A stretch of 64,000 nt of DNA from positions 992,001 through 1,056,000 of the forward strand of contig JAHHDT010000005.1 of assembly GCA_019739225.1 (NCBI GenBank), given 5' to 3'. Shown here piece after piece: positions 18,194-27,676 of this stretch. Below the pieces are notes generated by a model, which was given only the letters and a program-made list of their open reading frames with translations, was not told where the DNA came from and made no database searches. The translations under genes were made by a program, and so were the position numbers. This DNA comes from Aquamicrobium sp. Its GTDB lineage: Bacteria; Pseudomonadota; Alphaproteobacteria; Rhizobiales; Rhizobiaceae. The first letter of the stretch is position 1; the number at the start of each line of letters is the position of its first letter.

Positions 18194-19096
18194 ATGAAGC
18201 CCGACAAGTTGATCGATCCCGTCACCCGCGACCTCTGGCAGGTCATCGCGGCAACCGACGAAGTGCCTGTCGGCGCCGTTGAAACGACGCTGCTGCTGGA
18301 TGCGCCTATTGCCCTGACCCGAGACGAACAGGGGCAGCCGGTCGTCTGGCTCAGAACCGTCGAGGAGGCCGGAGACGAGATCGACGCGGACGAAATCGTC
18401 GAGCGGCTCCCGGTTCTGGTGCGCTACGGCTATATCTGGACGAGCCTCGGCAAGCCGCCGACGGACATCTTCCCGATTCCCGAATACGCCGAGCCCGACC
18501 GAAAGAACATGAGCTGCGGGTCGATCGGCGTGAACGTTTCCGCACCGCGCGCGGTCGAGAACTTCCTCGACATGGGGCATTTCCCATATGTCCACACCGA
18601 CATTTTGGGCGCCGAGCCTCACACGGAGGTGAAGGAATATGATGTCGAAGTGTCGGAGGAGCGCGACGAGGTGCTCGCCACGCGCTGCCGCTTCTTCCAG
18701 CCGCGCGCCGCGCTCTCGGCGACGGAGGGCATCGAGGTGGAATATGTCTACCGCGTCCCGCACCCGTTCTGTTCGGTGCTCTATAAATCCTGTCCGGAGG
18801 ACGAGAGCCGCCGCGACGTGATCGCCATCTTCCTGCAGCCGATGACGCAGGACCGCTGCCGCGCCCATCTGCTGCAGTCGATGGTGGATTCGGTGTCCAC
18901 AATCACGGAGCTGCGCCGGTTCCAGCAGACGATCTTCGGCCAGGACAAGCCCATCCTGGAAAACCAGATGCCGCGCCGATTGCCGCTCGACCCGCGCGCC
19001 GAAACCCCCATCCGCGCCGACACGTCGGCGATTGCCTATCGCCGCTGGCTCAGCCGCAAAGGCATCGCCTACGGCGTCATCCCTCAAGCCGGCTGA
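18194..19096 (+). CDS. NdmC-like oxygenase subunit: mononuclear-iron domain without a Rieske centre
   Basis: This 300-residue protein resembles the alpha subunit of Rieske non-haem iron oxygenases of the VanA/Ndm group but has no Rieske cluster motif: the N-terminal scaffold is present (WQVIAATDEVPVG, then VRYGYIWTSLG), yet both the C-X-H and C-X2-H ligand segments are missing. The catalytic iron site is intact: NFLDMGHFPYVH gives N123, D126, H129 and H134, and D251 (IFGQDKPILE) is the likely carboxylate ligand. Pseudomonas putida CBB5 NdmC has the same deletion and depends on the Rieske domain of NdmD. I chose ATG 18194; the upstream in-frame ATG at 18113 adds unrelated sequence. The substrate is inferred, not shown. 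Confidence 0.85.
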   Translation: MKPDKLIDPVTRDLWQVIAATDEVPVGAVETTLLLDAPIALTRDEQGQPVVWLRTVEEAGDEIDADEIVERLPVLVRYGYIWTSLGKPPTDIFPIPEYAEPDRKNMSCGSIGVNVSAPRAVENFLDMGHFPYVHTDILGAEPHTEVKEYDVEVSEERDEVLATRCRFFQPRAALSATEGIEVEYVYRVPHPFCSVLYKSCPEDESRRDVIAIFLQPMTQDRCRAHLLQSMVDSVSTITELRRFQQTIFGQDKPILENQMPRRLPLDPRAETPIRADTSAIAYRRWLSRKGIAYGVIPQAG

Positions 19097-19116
19097 TAGC
19101 GCATATCGTTGAAACC

Positions 19117-20814
19117 ATGACCCTTTCCATCGACGATGCCCGCTGGCATCCCATCGCCTCCAGTGACGACCTGCCTTTCCGGCACGTCTTCCACGGCCAG
19201 TTGCTTGGTCGCGAGCTCGCGGTGTGGCGCGCCGACGACGGCAATGTGAACATCTGGGAAAACCGCTGCCTGCATCGTGGCGTGCGGCTTTCGATCGGCA
19301 TCAACGAGGGCGGCGAGCTGAAATGCCAGTATCACGGCTGGCGTTATGCGAACCGCTCGGCCGGCTGCACCTACATTCCCGCTCATCCGGCCGACGCGCC
19401 CGCCCGCCGCATCCAGAACAGGACCTATCCGGTGCGGGAAGCATTCGGGCTCGTCTGGTCGGCTCCGAGCGAAAACGCGGCATTTCCGGACCTGCCTCGA
19501 GCAGAGGACCGGGCGTGGCTGCCGCTACGCCCAATGCCTGTCAACGCGGCGCCTGAAGATGTGGCCGCGGGCCTTGCCAAGGCCTTGGACGCAGAAGGCC
19601 CGCACGGTCTGACCGTGCGCGCTGGCGACGCAGTCTATTTCGTGCAGCCGGTCGATTCAGGCCGCAGCGTGATCCGCGGACTTGTTTCCGATCCGACGAC
19701 CGACACGATCCCACTGTTGCGCGAGAAGAATCGCACTCTGGCGAAGCTGCGGGACCGGCTGGAGCGTTCGGCCGCACGCAAGCCTGCGCCAGCCCCGCTG
19801 CAGCCCACCTACGAGAAGGTCTCGGCCGAACTTGCCACGATGCCCGACATCGCCGTGCCGCACGGCGGCACAATGATCGTCGTCGTCAAGCGGAAGTGGC
19901 AGACGGCGCGCGGCGTGACCGGTTTCGAGCTTGCCGACCGTAGCGGCAGCCACCTGCCGACCTTCCAGCCCGGGGCGCATATCGACGTTCACCTGCCGAC
20001 CGGATTGGTCCGCCAGTATTCGATCACCAACGGTCCCGGCGAATTGCTGAGCTATGTGATTGGCGTCAAGCGGGAGGAAGTGTCCAAGGGCGGCTCGCAC
20101 GCGCTGGCCGATACTGTCCGCGAAGGCGACCTGCTGACGATCTCGGAGCCGCGCAACAATTTCCCGCTCCGCCGCGATGCAACGCGCACCCTACTTGTCG
20201 CGGCAGGCATCGGCATCACGCCGATCCTTTCCATGGCCCGGTTCCTCGACAAGTCGGACCTGCCCTACGAACTGCACTACTTCGTCCGCGATGCCGACAC
20301 GGCAGCTTTCCGTGACAGGCTGGATGTCCTGCGCGGCAAGGTAACGGTGCATGATGCGCTCGCCCGCGACGCGATCAGGCAGACCATCGGCGAAGCGCTC
20401 GGCCGCTGGAGCTTCGCACAGCACGTCTATATCTGCGGGCCGGGCTCGATGCTGGAGATGGTGCGGGCGCTCGCAGCCGGTCTCGATTGGCCGGACGAGG
20501 CCGTGCATTTCGAGTATTTCAAAAACGACCGGGTGATCGACGACAGCTCCTCCTTCGAGGTCGAGCTTGCCCGTTCCGCGATGACGCTACAGGTGCCCGC
20601 TGGCAAGACCATCCTGGAGGTGATGCGCGAGGCTGGCGTTACCGTGCTTTCATCCTGCGAGCAGGGTGCGTGTGGAACCTGCATGACCACGGTGATTGAA
20701 GGCGAGGTCGACCATCAGGACGTCTATCTCAACGAAAGCGAGAAGCGCGCAAACAAGGCGATCATGACCTGTGTGTCGCGCGCCAAATCCGCTCGCCTGG
20801 TGCTGGATATCTGA
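19117..20814 (+). CDS. NdmD-like reductase: Rieske domain fused to FMN/NAD reductase and plant-type ferredoxin
   Basis: The 565-residue protein has three parts. Residues about 8-110 form a Rieske [2Fe-2S] domain with ligands C51, H53, C70 and H73. Residues about 245-470 form a phthalate-dioxygenase-reductase-like flavin/NAD module (RQYSITNGPGE, then AAGIGITPILSMARFL). The C-terminus is a plant-type [2Fe-2S] ferredoxin with C514, C519, C522 and C552. A Rieske domain on a reductase is unusual and is the defining trait of NdmD, where it serves an oxygenase partner. The gene begins 20 bases after the Rieske-less oxygenase. Together they would pass electrons from NAD(P)H to the mononuclear iron. 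Confidence 0.9.
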   Translation: MTLSIDDARWHPIASSDDLPFRHVFHGQLLGRELAVWRADDGNVNIWENRCLHRGVRLSIGINEGGELKCQYHGWRYANRSAGCTYIPAHPADAPARRIQNRTYPVREAFGLVWSAPSENAAFPDLPRAEDRAWLPLRPMPVNAAPEDVAAGLAKALDAEGPHGLTVRAGDAVYFVQPVDSGRSVIRGLVSDPTTDTIPLLREKNRTLAKLRDRLERSAARKPAPAPLQPTYEKVSAELATMPDIAVPHGGTMIVVVKRKWQTARGVTGFELADRSGSHLPTFQPGAHIDVHLPTGLVRQYSITNGPGELLSYVIGVKREEVSKGGSHALADTVREGDLLTISEPRNNFPLRRDATRTLLVAAGIGITPILSMARFLDKSDLPYELHYFVRDADTAAFRDRLDVLRGKVTVHDALARDAIRQTIGEALGRWSFAQHVYICGPGSMLEMVRALAAGLDWPDEAVHFEYFKNDRVIDDSSSFEVELARSAMTLQVPAGKTILEVMREAGVTVLSSCEQGACGTCMTTVIEGEVDHQDVYLNESEKRANKAIMTCVSRAKSARLVLDI

Positions 20815-20815
20815 C

Positions 20816-21475
20816 GTGACCATCAAGCTTTACGACTTCGAACTGTCGGGCAACTGCTATAAGCTGCGGCTGCTCATGAGCATTCTCAAGGTGCCCTACG
20901 AGGTGGTGCCGGTGGATTTCTATCCCGGCCGCGAGCACCGCGCTGACTGGTTCCTCGAGCTCAATCCTTTCGGCCAGTTGCCGGTCCTGCAAGACGGCGA
21001 GGAGACACTGTCGGACAGCGGCGCGATCCTCGTTTATCTGGCGCGTAAATACGACAGGTCAGGCCGGTGGTTTCCCGACGATCCGGCGACGATGGCGGAA
21101 ATCCTGCGCTGGCATGCCGTCGGCGACGACTTGACGTCGACCGTATCCGCCGCGCGGCTGGTGCTGGGCATGTTCTACGATTTCGATCTGGAGAAGGCGC
21201 AGAAAGGCGCGCACCGCATCTTCCGCATCATGGACGAACATCTCTGGTTCGGCGAAAAGGATGGGCGCGACTGGCTTTGCCGGCCGGCCCATCCGACGAC
21301 GGCTGACATCGCCTGTTTTCCCTATGTGATGCTTTCCGAAGAGGCGGACGTCTCGCGCCAGGATTATCCGGCGCTTCGCCGCTGGACGGATCGCGTGCGC
21401 CGCATACCGGGTTTCACCGTCATGTCCGGCATATTCCCGGCAGGGCCGGCACGCGAGGCGCAGGCCGCATCATAA
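20816..21475 (+). CDS. NdmE-like glutathione S-transferase-family protein
   Basis: This 219-residue protein has an N-terminal thioredoxin-like GST domain (IKLYDFELSGNCYKLRLLMS, NPFGQLPVLQDGEETLSDSGAILVYL, quoted here in separate parts) and a helical C-terminal domain. It starts with GTG at 20816, one base after the reductase stop, so it is co-translated with it. In the CBB5 NdmCDE complex the GST-like NdmE is needed for assembly rather than for glutathione chemistry; the same role is inferred here from gene order. A GC-rich 6-bp hairpin (21495-21509) follows without a T-run. Confidence 0.85.
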   Translation: MTIKLYDFELSGNCYKLRLLMSILKVPYEVVPVDFYPGREHRADWFLELNPFGQLPVLQDGEETLSDSGAILVYLARKYDRSGRWFPDDPATMAEILRWHAVGDDLTSTVSAARLVLGMFYDFDLEKAQKGAHRIFRIMDEHLWFGEKDGRDWLCRPAHPTTADIACFPYVMLSEEADVSRQDYPALRRWTDRVRRIPGFTVMSGIFPAGPAREAQAAS

Positions 21476-21639
21476 GCACCGGCTTGCGAACACCGCTGGC
21501 CGAGCCAGCCCGCAACGGTCGTCACGAGCTCCGGGTCTAGACTAGATGTACTAGCACGCCACTTTGCCGTTGCTCGGCCCCGTCGATCGCCCACTAGCTT
21601 CCGCTGGCGGAATTTCGGCGACACGGGCACGGGTGGCGG

Positions 21640-23421
21640 ATGCGGGCGATTGTGATGGGTCTTGCTGTGGCGGGAATGGTGGCGGCATCGTCTCCGGCAG
21701 CGCTTTCGGCCGAACGGACGATCATCGTCCTGGATGCTTCGGGTTCTATGTGGGGCCAGATCGACGGCAAGCCCAAGCTGGAAATCGCCCGCGAAACGCT
21801 GCGATCCGTATTGCCGACAATCCCGGCTGACCGCGAACTCGGGCTGATGGCCTACGGCCACCGGCAGAAGGGAAGCTGCACCGACATCGAACTGGTGGTC
21901 GAACCGGCTGCGGGCACCGCCGACGCCATCGCGGCTGCGGCTGCCAAGATGAAGTTTCTCGGCAAGACGCCGCTCTCCGATGCGGTGCGCCAGGCCGCGG
22001 AGGCGCTGCGCTATACCGAGGACAAGGCGACCGTTGTCCTCATTACCGACGGTATCGAGACCTGTAACGCAGACCCCTGCGCGCTCGGCAAAGAACTCGA
22101 GCAATCGGGTGTCGACTTCACCGCCCACGTTGTCGGTTTCGGCCTGTCGCGCGATGAAGGCCGTCAGGTCGCCTGCCTCGCCGAGAATACCGGCGGCCGC
22201 TATATCCAGGCAAGCGATGGGCAAGGGCTGAACGAAGCTCTCAGCGAGACCGTCGCCGCCGCGCCGGCTTCGGCGCGCGCGGAGCAACCGGAAAAGCCGG
22301 AACCTGTCGTCCTGCCCGAGGCGACGGTGACTGCGCCGGACTCCGCGCCGATCGGCTCTGGCATAGAGGTATCGTGGACTGGTCCAGGTACTGGCAACGA
22401 CTACATCGACATCGTGCCCGCGGGATATGACGAAGTGTCCGGCGAGCTTGCCTATGCCTATGTCGATCGCGGCACCCCGCTGCCGATCCGCGTGCCTGGC
22501 AAGGTTGGCGACTACGTCGTGCGATATGTCTGGGAGGGGCCGGACGGTCGCCACGTGCTGGCTTCGAAGCCGATTGGCGTGATCGACAGCGAGGTTGCGC
22601 TTGTCGCGCCACCGAAAGTCTCGGTCGGAGAAGCGTTCAATGTCGAATGGAAAGGCCCCGACTCCGGCGGCGATTACATCGACATCGTGCCCGCCGGCTA
22701 TACCGAGGTTTCAGGCGAAATTTCGTACTTCTATGTCAAGGGTGGCAATCCGGCGAAGATTGAGGCGCCGGGCAAGGCAGGCGACTACCAGATCCGCTAC
22801 ATCCTCGAGGGGCCGGACGGGCGCCGCATGCTGACGTCGATCCCGCTGGAAGTTTCCGACGCGGCTGTGAGCCTTGCCTTTCAGCCGACTGTCGGCGCGG
22901 GCGAGAAGATCGACATCCATTGGACGGGACCGGCTTCGAGCGGCGACTATCTCGACCTCGTGCCCGAAGGACACACGGAGCCGAGCGGCGAGACGGCCTA
23001 TTTCTACATCGACGGTTCGCCAGACGGCGAGACGGCGACCATGCAGGCGCCGGGCGATGCCGGTGAGTATCAGGTGCGCTACGTTCTGGAAGCTCCCGGG
23101 GGGCGACGCGTGATGGCCAGCCAACCGATCAGGGTGACGCCTGCCGCCGCGACGCTCAGGGCCCCCGAAGCCGTGGAGACCGGGACGACCTTTGCTGTCG
23201 AATGGACGGGCCCCAGGGCCGATCAGGACTACATCGATCTGGTGCCTCAGGGGCATTCGGAGACCTCAGGCGAACTCGCATACTTTTATGTCGCGCAGTC
23301 GGAGGACGGCACCGCGAAGCTGACGGCGCCCGAAAAACCTGGAGCTTATGAGCTGCGTTACGTTCTCGAAGCGCCCGGTGGACGTCGGGTTCTGACCCGG
23401 GTTCCGATCACGGTTCAATAG
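21640..23421 (+). CDS. Secreted von Willebrand factor A protein with four C-terminal repeats
   Basis: The 593-residue protein has a signal peptide (cleavage near LSA, residue 24), a VWA domain (residues about 26-200) with an intact MIDAS start DASGS (residues 32-36) and a TDG motif, a short Pro/Glu linker, and four tandem units of about 91-94 residues. Disulfide-forming cysteines occur in the VWA part. It probably acts in the periplasm or at the surface through metal-dependent protein binding. It is the only gene in its local unit, 164 bases after the N-demethylase operon. No function is known to me for this architecture. Confidence 0.8.
   Translation: MRAIVMGLAVAGMVAASSPAALSAERTIIVLDASGSMWGQIDGKPKLEIARETLRSVLPTIPADRELGLMAYGHRQKGSCTDIELVVEPAAGTADAIAAAAAKMKFLGKTPLSDAVRQAAEALRYTEDKATVVLITDGIETCNADPCALGKELEQSGVDFTAHVVGFGLSRDEGRQVACLAENTGGRYIQASDGQGLNEALSETVAAAPASARAEQPEKPEPVVLPEATVTAPDSAPIGSGIEVSWTGPGTGNDYIDIVPAGYDEVSGELAYAYVDRGTPLPIRVPGKVGDYVVRYVWEGPDGRHVLASKPIGVIDSEVALVAPPKVSVGEAFNVEWKGPDSGGDYIDIVPAGYTEVSGEISYFYVKGGNPAKIEAPGKAGDYQIRYILEGPDGRRMLTSIPLEVSDAAVSLAFQPTVGAGEKIDIHWTGPASSGDYLDLVPEGHTEPSGETAYFYIDGSPDGETATMQAPGDAGEYQVRYVLEAPGGRRVMASQPIRVTPAAATLRAPEAVETGTTFAVEWTGPRADQDYIDLVPQGHSETSGELAYFYVAQSEDGTAKLTAPEKPGAYELRYVLEAPGGRRVLTRVPITVQ
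22324..23418 (+). repeat. Four tandem ~91-94-residue coding repeats in the VWA protein
   Basis: The units begin near residues 229, 319, 410 and 504. Each contains W(T/K)GP at spacings of 91, 91 and 94 residues (W246, W337, W428, W522 region), then DYIDxVPxG, SGExxYxY, and a closing RYVxExPxGRRxL. They look like small beta-sandwich domains. The last three are closest to each other, which suggests internal duplication. Confidence 0.85.
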
Positions 23422-23461
23422 AGTTCAGGCTGGCAGGCGAGTTGTCTGCCAGCCTGAAAAT

Positions 23462-25281
23462 CTAACCGAAGGCACCTGCACCCGCATCGGCGCGTAGTGC
23501 CAGGGCGCGCATGCCGGCGAAAAGTTCGCGGCCCATGCCGAACCCGTTGTCCGAAAGATCCGGTGCGGCGGGCGCGCGGCTTGCCAGATACGCCGTCCCC
23601 CACCTTGACCTCCAGCGTACCGGCCTCCGCATCGAGGCGGATCACGTCGCCATCCTCGATCCGGCCGATCATGCCGCCGTCGAGCGCTTCCGGTGTCACG
23701 TGGATTGCCGCCGGCACCTTGCCGGATGCGCCTGACATGCGTCCGTCCGTCACCAGCGCGACCTTGCGCCCGCGGTCTTGCAGGATGCCGAGGACAGTCG
23801 TCAGCCGGTGCAGTTCTGGCATTCCGTTGGCCTTCGGTCCCTGAAAGCGGATGACGGCGACGAAGTCGCGGTCGAGTTGTCCTGCCTTGAACGCCTCGTT
23901 CAGCGCCTCCTGGCTGTGAAACACTAGCGCGGGAGCCTCAATGACACGGTTCTCCGGCTTTCACGGCCGAAACCTTAATGATCGCCGCCCCTAGATTGCC
24001 TTTCAGCACCTTCAGGCCGCCGCTCGGCTGGAACGGCTTGCCCGCCGTCGTCAGCACCTTGTCGTCGCCGCTTTTCTCGGGGGCCGGTGCGCGCGAGACC
24101 GAGCCGTCGTCAGCCAGATGCGGCTCGATGGCGTAGTTGCGCAGTCCTGCGCCCCAGACCGTGCGCACGTCCTCATGCAGCAGCCCGTCATCCAGCAGTT
24201 CGCGGATGAGGAAGCCCATGCCACCGGCAGCATGGAAATGGTTCACGTCGGCAAGCCCGTTGGGATAGACCCGCGCCAGCAGCGGCGTTGCGTCCGAGAG
24301 GTCGGATATGTCCTGCCACGTGAGCCTGATGCCGGCGGCAGCCGCCATCGCGATCAGGTGGATTGTGTGGTTGGTCGACCCGCCGGTGGCGTTGAGGCCG
24401 ACCACGCCGTTGACGATGGAGCGTTCGTCAATCATGTGCCCCACCGGCGTGAACTCGTTGCCGAGCGCGGTGATGGCCAGGGCCCGCTTGGCAGCTTCCC
24501 GGGTCAGCGCGTCGCGCAGCGGCGTGTTGGGATTGATGAAGGATGCGCCCGGCGTGTGCAGGCCCATGATCTCCATCAGCATCTGGTTGGAATTGGCCGT
24601 GCCGTAGAAGGTGCAGGTGCCAGGTCCGTGATAGGACTTGGACTCTGCCTCCAGCAATTCGGCGCGACCCACCTTGCCCTCTGCATAGAGCTGGCGCACG
24701 CGCGCCTTCTCATCATTGGGAAGGCCCGACGTCATCGGCCCTGCCGGGATGAACACCGCCGGCAGGTGGCCGAAGGTCAGCGCCGCGATCAGCAGGCCGG
24801 GGACGATCTTGTCGCAGACGCCGAGATAGACGGCGGCATCGAACATGTTGTGCGACAGGCCGATCGCCGCCGACATGGCGATGACGTCGCGCGAGAAGAG
24901 CGAGAGCTCCATGCCCGGCTGGCCCTGGGTGACGCCGTCGCACATGGCCGGAACCCCGCCGGCCACCTGCGCCACGCCGCCCGCGTCAGCCGCCGCCTGC
25001 TTGATGAGCTGCGGGAAGGTTTCGAACGGCTGATGCGCCGAGAGCATGTCGTTGTACGACGTCACGATGCCGAGATTGGCGACGCGGTCTCCGGCAAGTG
25101 CTGCCTTGTCGACGGGGCCGCAGGCCGCGAAGCCGTGAGCGAGGTTGCCGCAAGACAACACCGTGCGATGTGGGCCGCTGGAAATTGCGGCGTCGACCCG
25201 CGCGAGATAGGCCTCCCGCGTCGGCTTCGACCGCTCCCGGACGCGCGCTGTGATGGCTTCGATCTCAGGTCTGGCTGTCAT
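23462..25281 (-). pseudogene. edd: Phosphogluconate dehydratase, disrupted by two frameshifts
   Basis: Edd dehydrates 6-phosphogluconate to KDPG in the Entner-Doudoroff pathway. From ATG 25281 (after AAGGACGG) the frame is normal for 447 residues, with Fe-S/active-site elements such as [20 protein letters not shown]. Near 23955 one extra G shifts the frame to an early TGA; deleting it restores [18 protein letters not shown]. Near 23600 an extra G in a GGGGG run shifts it again; correction restores [16 protein letters not shown] through the TAG at 23462. Both lesions are single-G insertions, so sequencing error is as likely as true inactivation. No second edd or eda is in the window. Confidence 0.85.
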
Positions 25282-25295
25282 GGCTGTCCGTCCTT

Positions 25296-26006
25296 TCAGC
25301 CGGCCCAATAGACGGGGACCGGCCTTTCCGCATGGGCAAAAACCGCGCTGACCGGCAGGTCGCCGCCCGGGGCAAGCGCCTTTTCCAGCACCGCGCGTTT
25401 CTCCGCCCCTTCGATATGCAGCGCGAGGAAGCGCGCTTCCAGAAGACGCCCCAGCGAGAGGGTCAGCCGCGGCTCGCCGGCGCTGTGAGCGTGAACCGGC
25501 AATACGAGAGCCTCGTTGTCCGGATCCAGCAATGCGTCGAGATTTCCGGCGTCGGGGAAAAACGAGGCGGTGTGGCCGTCCGTTCCCATTCCCAGAATGG
25601 CGGCATCGAGGGGCATCGGGAGATCGCGCAGTTCGGCAGAAGCCGCAGTCGCGGCTTCTTCGGCATTTGCATCCTTATGGTAGAGACCAACGAGCCGGGC
25701 GGCATTTGCCTTGCCTCGCAGAAGCCTGCTCCGCACCAGCGCCGCATTGGAGCGCGGCGAGCTTTCCGGAACCAGCCGCTCGTCCACGAGCGTGACGATC
25801 ACCCGTTTCCAGTCCAGCGGCTGTTGCGAGAGCGCGTCGAAGAAGAGCCCGGGGGTCGTGCCGCCCGATACCGCCAGCAGTGCCGTGCCACGATCCTTGA
25901 TGGCGGCCTCAAGAACACGTGCCACCTCTGCCGCCAGGGCAGCGGCGAGCTGCTGCGATGAGGAATATATCCGCCAGTCGGGAGATGCAGCCATCTCCCG
26001 CCTCAC
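25296..26006 (-). CDS. pgl: 6-Phosphogluconolactonase
   Basis: Pgl (DevB type) hydrolyses 6-phosphogluconolactone to 6-phosphogluconate. The 236-residue protein has [37 protein letters not shown] and the C-terminal [15 protein letters not shown], all standard. The start is GTG 26006, overlapping the zwf stop as GTGA; an ATG at 25994 is the alternative. It sits between zwf and edd in the usual rhizobial order. Confidence 0.94.
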   Translation of the reverse strand: MRREMAASPDWRIYSSSQQLAAALAAEVARVLEAAIKDRGTALLAVSGGTTPGLFFDALSQQPLDWKRVIVTLVDERLVPESSPRSNAALVRSRLLRGKANAARLVGLYHKDANAEEAATAASAELRDLPMPLDAAILGMGTDGHTASFFPDAGNLDALLDPDNEALVLPVHAHSAGEPRLTLSLGRLLEARFLALHIEGAEKRAVLEKALAPGGDLPVSAVFAHAERPVPVYWAG

Positions 26007-27472
26007 ATGCTCTCGTGCCAGGTCCGCCCGTCACGCTCGATCAGCGCGATGGACGCAGAGGGACCCCATGTGCCGGCGGTGTAGCCTTGCACGGTGTGGC
26101 GGTTTTCTTCCCACGAGGCCTGGATCGGGTCGATCCACTGCCATGCCGCCTCGACCTCGTCGCGGCGCATGAACAGCGTCTGGTTGCCGCGTACCACGTC
26201 CATGATGAGCCGCTCGTAGGCATCCGGGTTGCGCACCTCGAAGGCGTCCGCGAAGCTCATGTCGAGCGGCACGTGACGCAGCCGCATGCCGCCGGGACCT
26301 GGATCCTTGATCATGATCCACTGCTTGACGCCTTCGTCTGGCTGAAGCCGGATGACGAGCTGGTTGGCGGTGACGACGCCGGCGCTGTCGTCGAAGATCG
26401 AGTGCGGCACCGGTTTGAACTGGATGCAGATTTCCGAGACGCGTTCGGCAAGGCGCTTGCCCGTGCGCAGGTAGAAGGGCACGCCGGCCCAGCGCCAGTT
26501 CGCGATCTCTGCCTTGATGGCGACGAATGTTTCCGTGTCGCTGTCGTTGCCGAGTTCCTCGGCGTATCCCTTTACCGCACCACCCGCCGATGCACCTGCT
26601 TTGTACTGGCCGCGCACCGTCAGCTTTGGCGCCTCGTTGCCGTTGATCCGCTTCAGCGAACGCAGGATCTTCAGCTTCTCGTCGCGCACCGCGTCGGCAT
26701 CCATGGAGGAGGGTGGTTCCATCGCCATCAGGCACAGAAGCTGCAGCATGTGGTTCTGCACCATGTCGCGCAGCGCGCCGGCCTTGTCGTAATAGCTGAC
26801 GCGGTCTTCCAGCCCCACCGTTTCCGCGACGGTGATCTGTACATGGTCGATATGCGCCGAGTTCCACAGCGGTTCGTAGAGCGTGTTGGCGAAGCGCAGC
26901 GCCATCAGGTTCTGCACTGTCTCTTTGCCGAGATAGTGATCGATGCGGAAAATCTGCTGTTCGTTGAACACGCAGCCGATCGCATCGTTCAGTGCGCGCG
27001 CCGAGGCAAGGTCGCGGCCGATCGGCTTTTCAACGACGATGCGCGGATCGCCCTCGTTGAGGCCGTGCTTGGCGAGATGCCCGGCGATGTCGCCGAACAG
27101 GCCCGGGGCCACGGCGAGGTAGAAGGCGCGCACGGCTGTGCTGTCGCCGATGGCCTCCTTCAGCCGATCGAAACCTTCGCCTGATTTCGCATCCACCGGC
27201 ACGTAGGAAAGCCGCGCCAGGAAGCTGTCGAGCTCGCCATTGACGATTTCATCGGGCTTCACATGTTCGGTGATCGCCTTGCGGGCGAATTCCCGGTACT
27301 CGTCATCCGACAGCGAAGAGCGCGACGCGCCGATGATGCGGGTCGGCTCCGAAAACTGGCCGGCCATCTGACGCTGATAGAGCGCCGGCAGCAGCTTGCG
27401 TTCGGCGAGATCGCCGGTGCCGCCGAAGATGATGAAGTCGAACGGGTCGACGGGGATGATCTGGCTGGTCAT
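26003..27472 (-). CDS. zwf: Glucose-6-phosphate dehydrogenase
   Basis: Zwf oxidises glucose 6-phosphate to 6-phosphogluconolactone with NADP or NAD, feeding the Entner-Doudoroff and pentose phosphate pathways. The 489-residue length is standard. The coenzyme motif IIFGGTGDLAERKLLPAL is at the N-terminus and the active-site peptide RIDHYLGKETVQN lies near residue 175. It is the first gene of zwf-pgl-edd. The 204-base gap upstream, shared with a divergent aldehyde dehydrogenase gene, contains an AT-rich stretch (27525-27545, with TATAAT and AATCGATT) that could hold a promoter or operator. Confidence 0.96.
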   Translation of the reverse strand: MTSQIIPVDPFDFIIFGGTGDLAERKLLPALYQRQMAGQFSEPTRIIGASRSSLSDDEYREFARKAITEHVKPDEIVNGELDSFLARLSYVPVDAKSGEGFDRLKEAIGDSTAVRAFYLAVAPGLFGDIAGHLAKHGLNEGDPRIVVEKPIGRDLASARALNDAIGCVFNEQQIFRIDHYLGKETVQNLMALRFANTLYEPLWNSAHIDHVQITVAETVGLEDRVSYYDKAGALRDMVQNHMLQLLCLMAMEPPSSMDADAVRDEKLKILRSLKRINGNEAPKLTVRGQYKAGASAGGAVKGYAEELGNDSDTETFVAIKAEIANWRWAGVPFYLRTGKRLAERVSEICIQFKPVPHSIFDDSAGVVTANQLVIRLQPDEGVKQWIMIKDPGPGGMRLRHVPLDMSFADAFEVRNPDAYERLIMDVVRGNQTLFMRRDEVEAAWQWIDPIQASWEENRHTVQGYTAGTWGPSASIALIERDGRTWHESM

Positions 27473-27676
27473 GTCGGTCGCGGGAATCCTGCACTTCGCA
27501 TCTGCAAAAAGGCGTATAATCTAATCGATTTAAAATGGCCAGTGCCGATATTCGGCTGCGTAGCCCTTGACACCTTTTGCCGCGCTGGGTTTGTCACGCG
27601 GCAAGACTGGTCCATCGCGCCCGCGCTTTCAAGCCGATAGGACCGGCACGACCGCGAACGCTGGAGATTGTCGACC

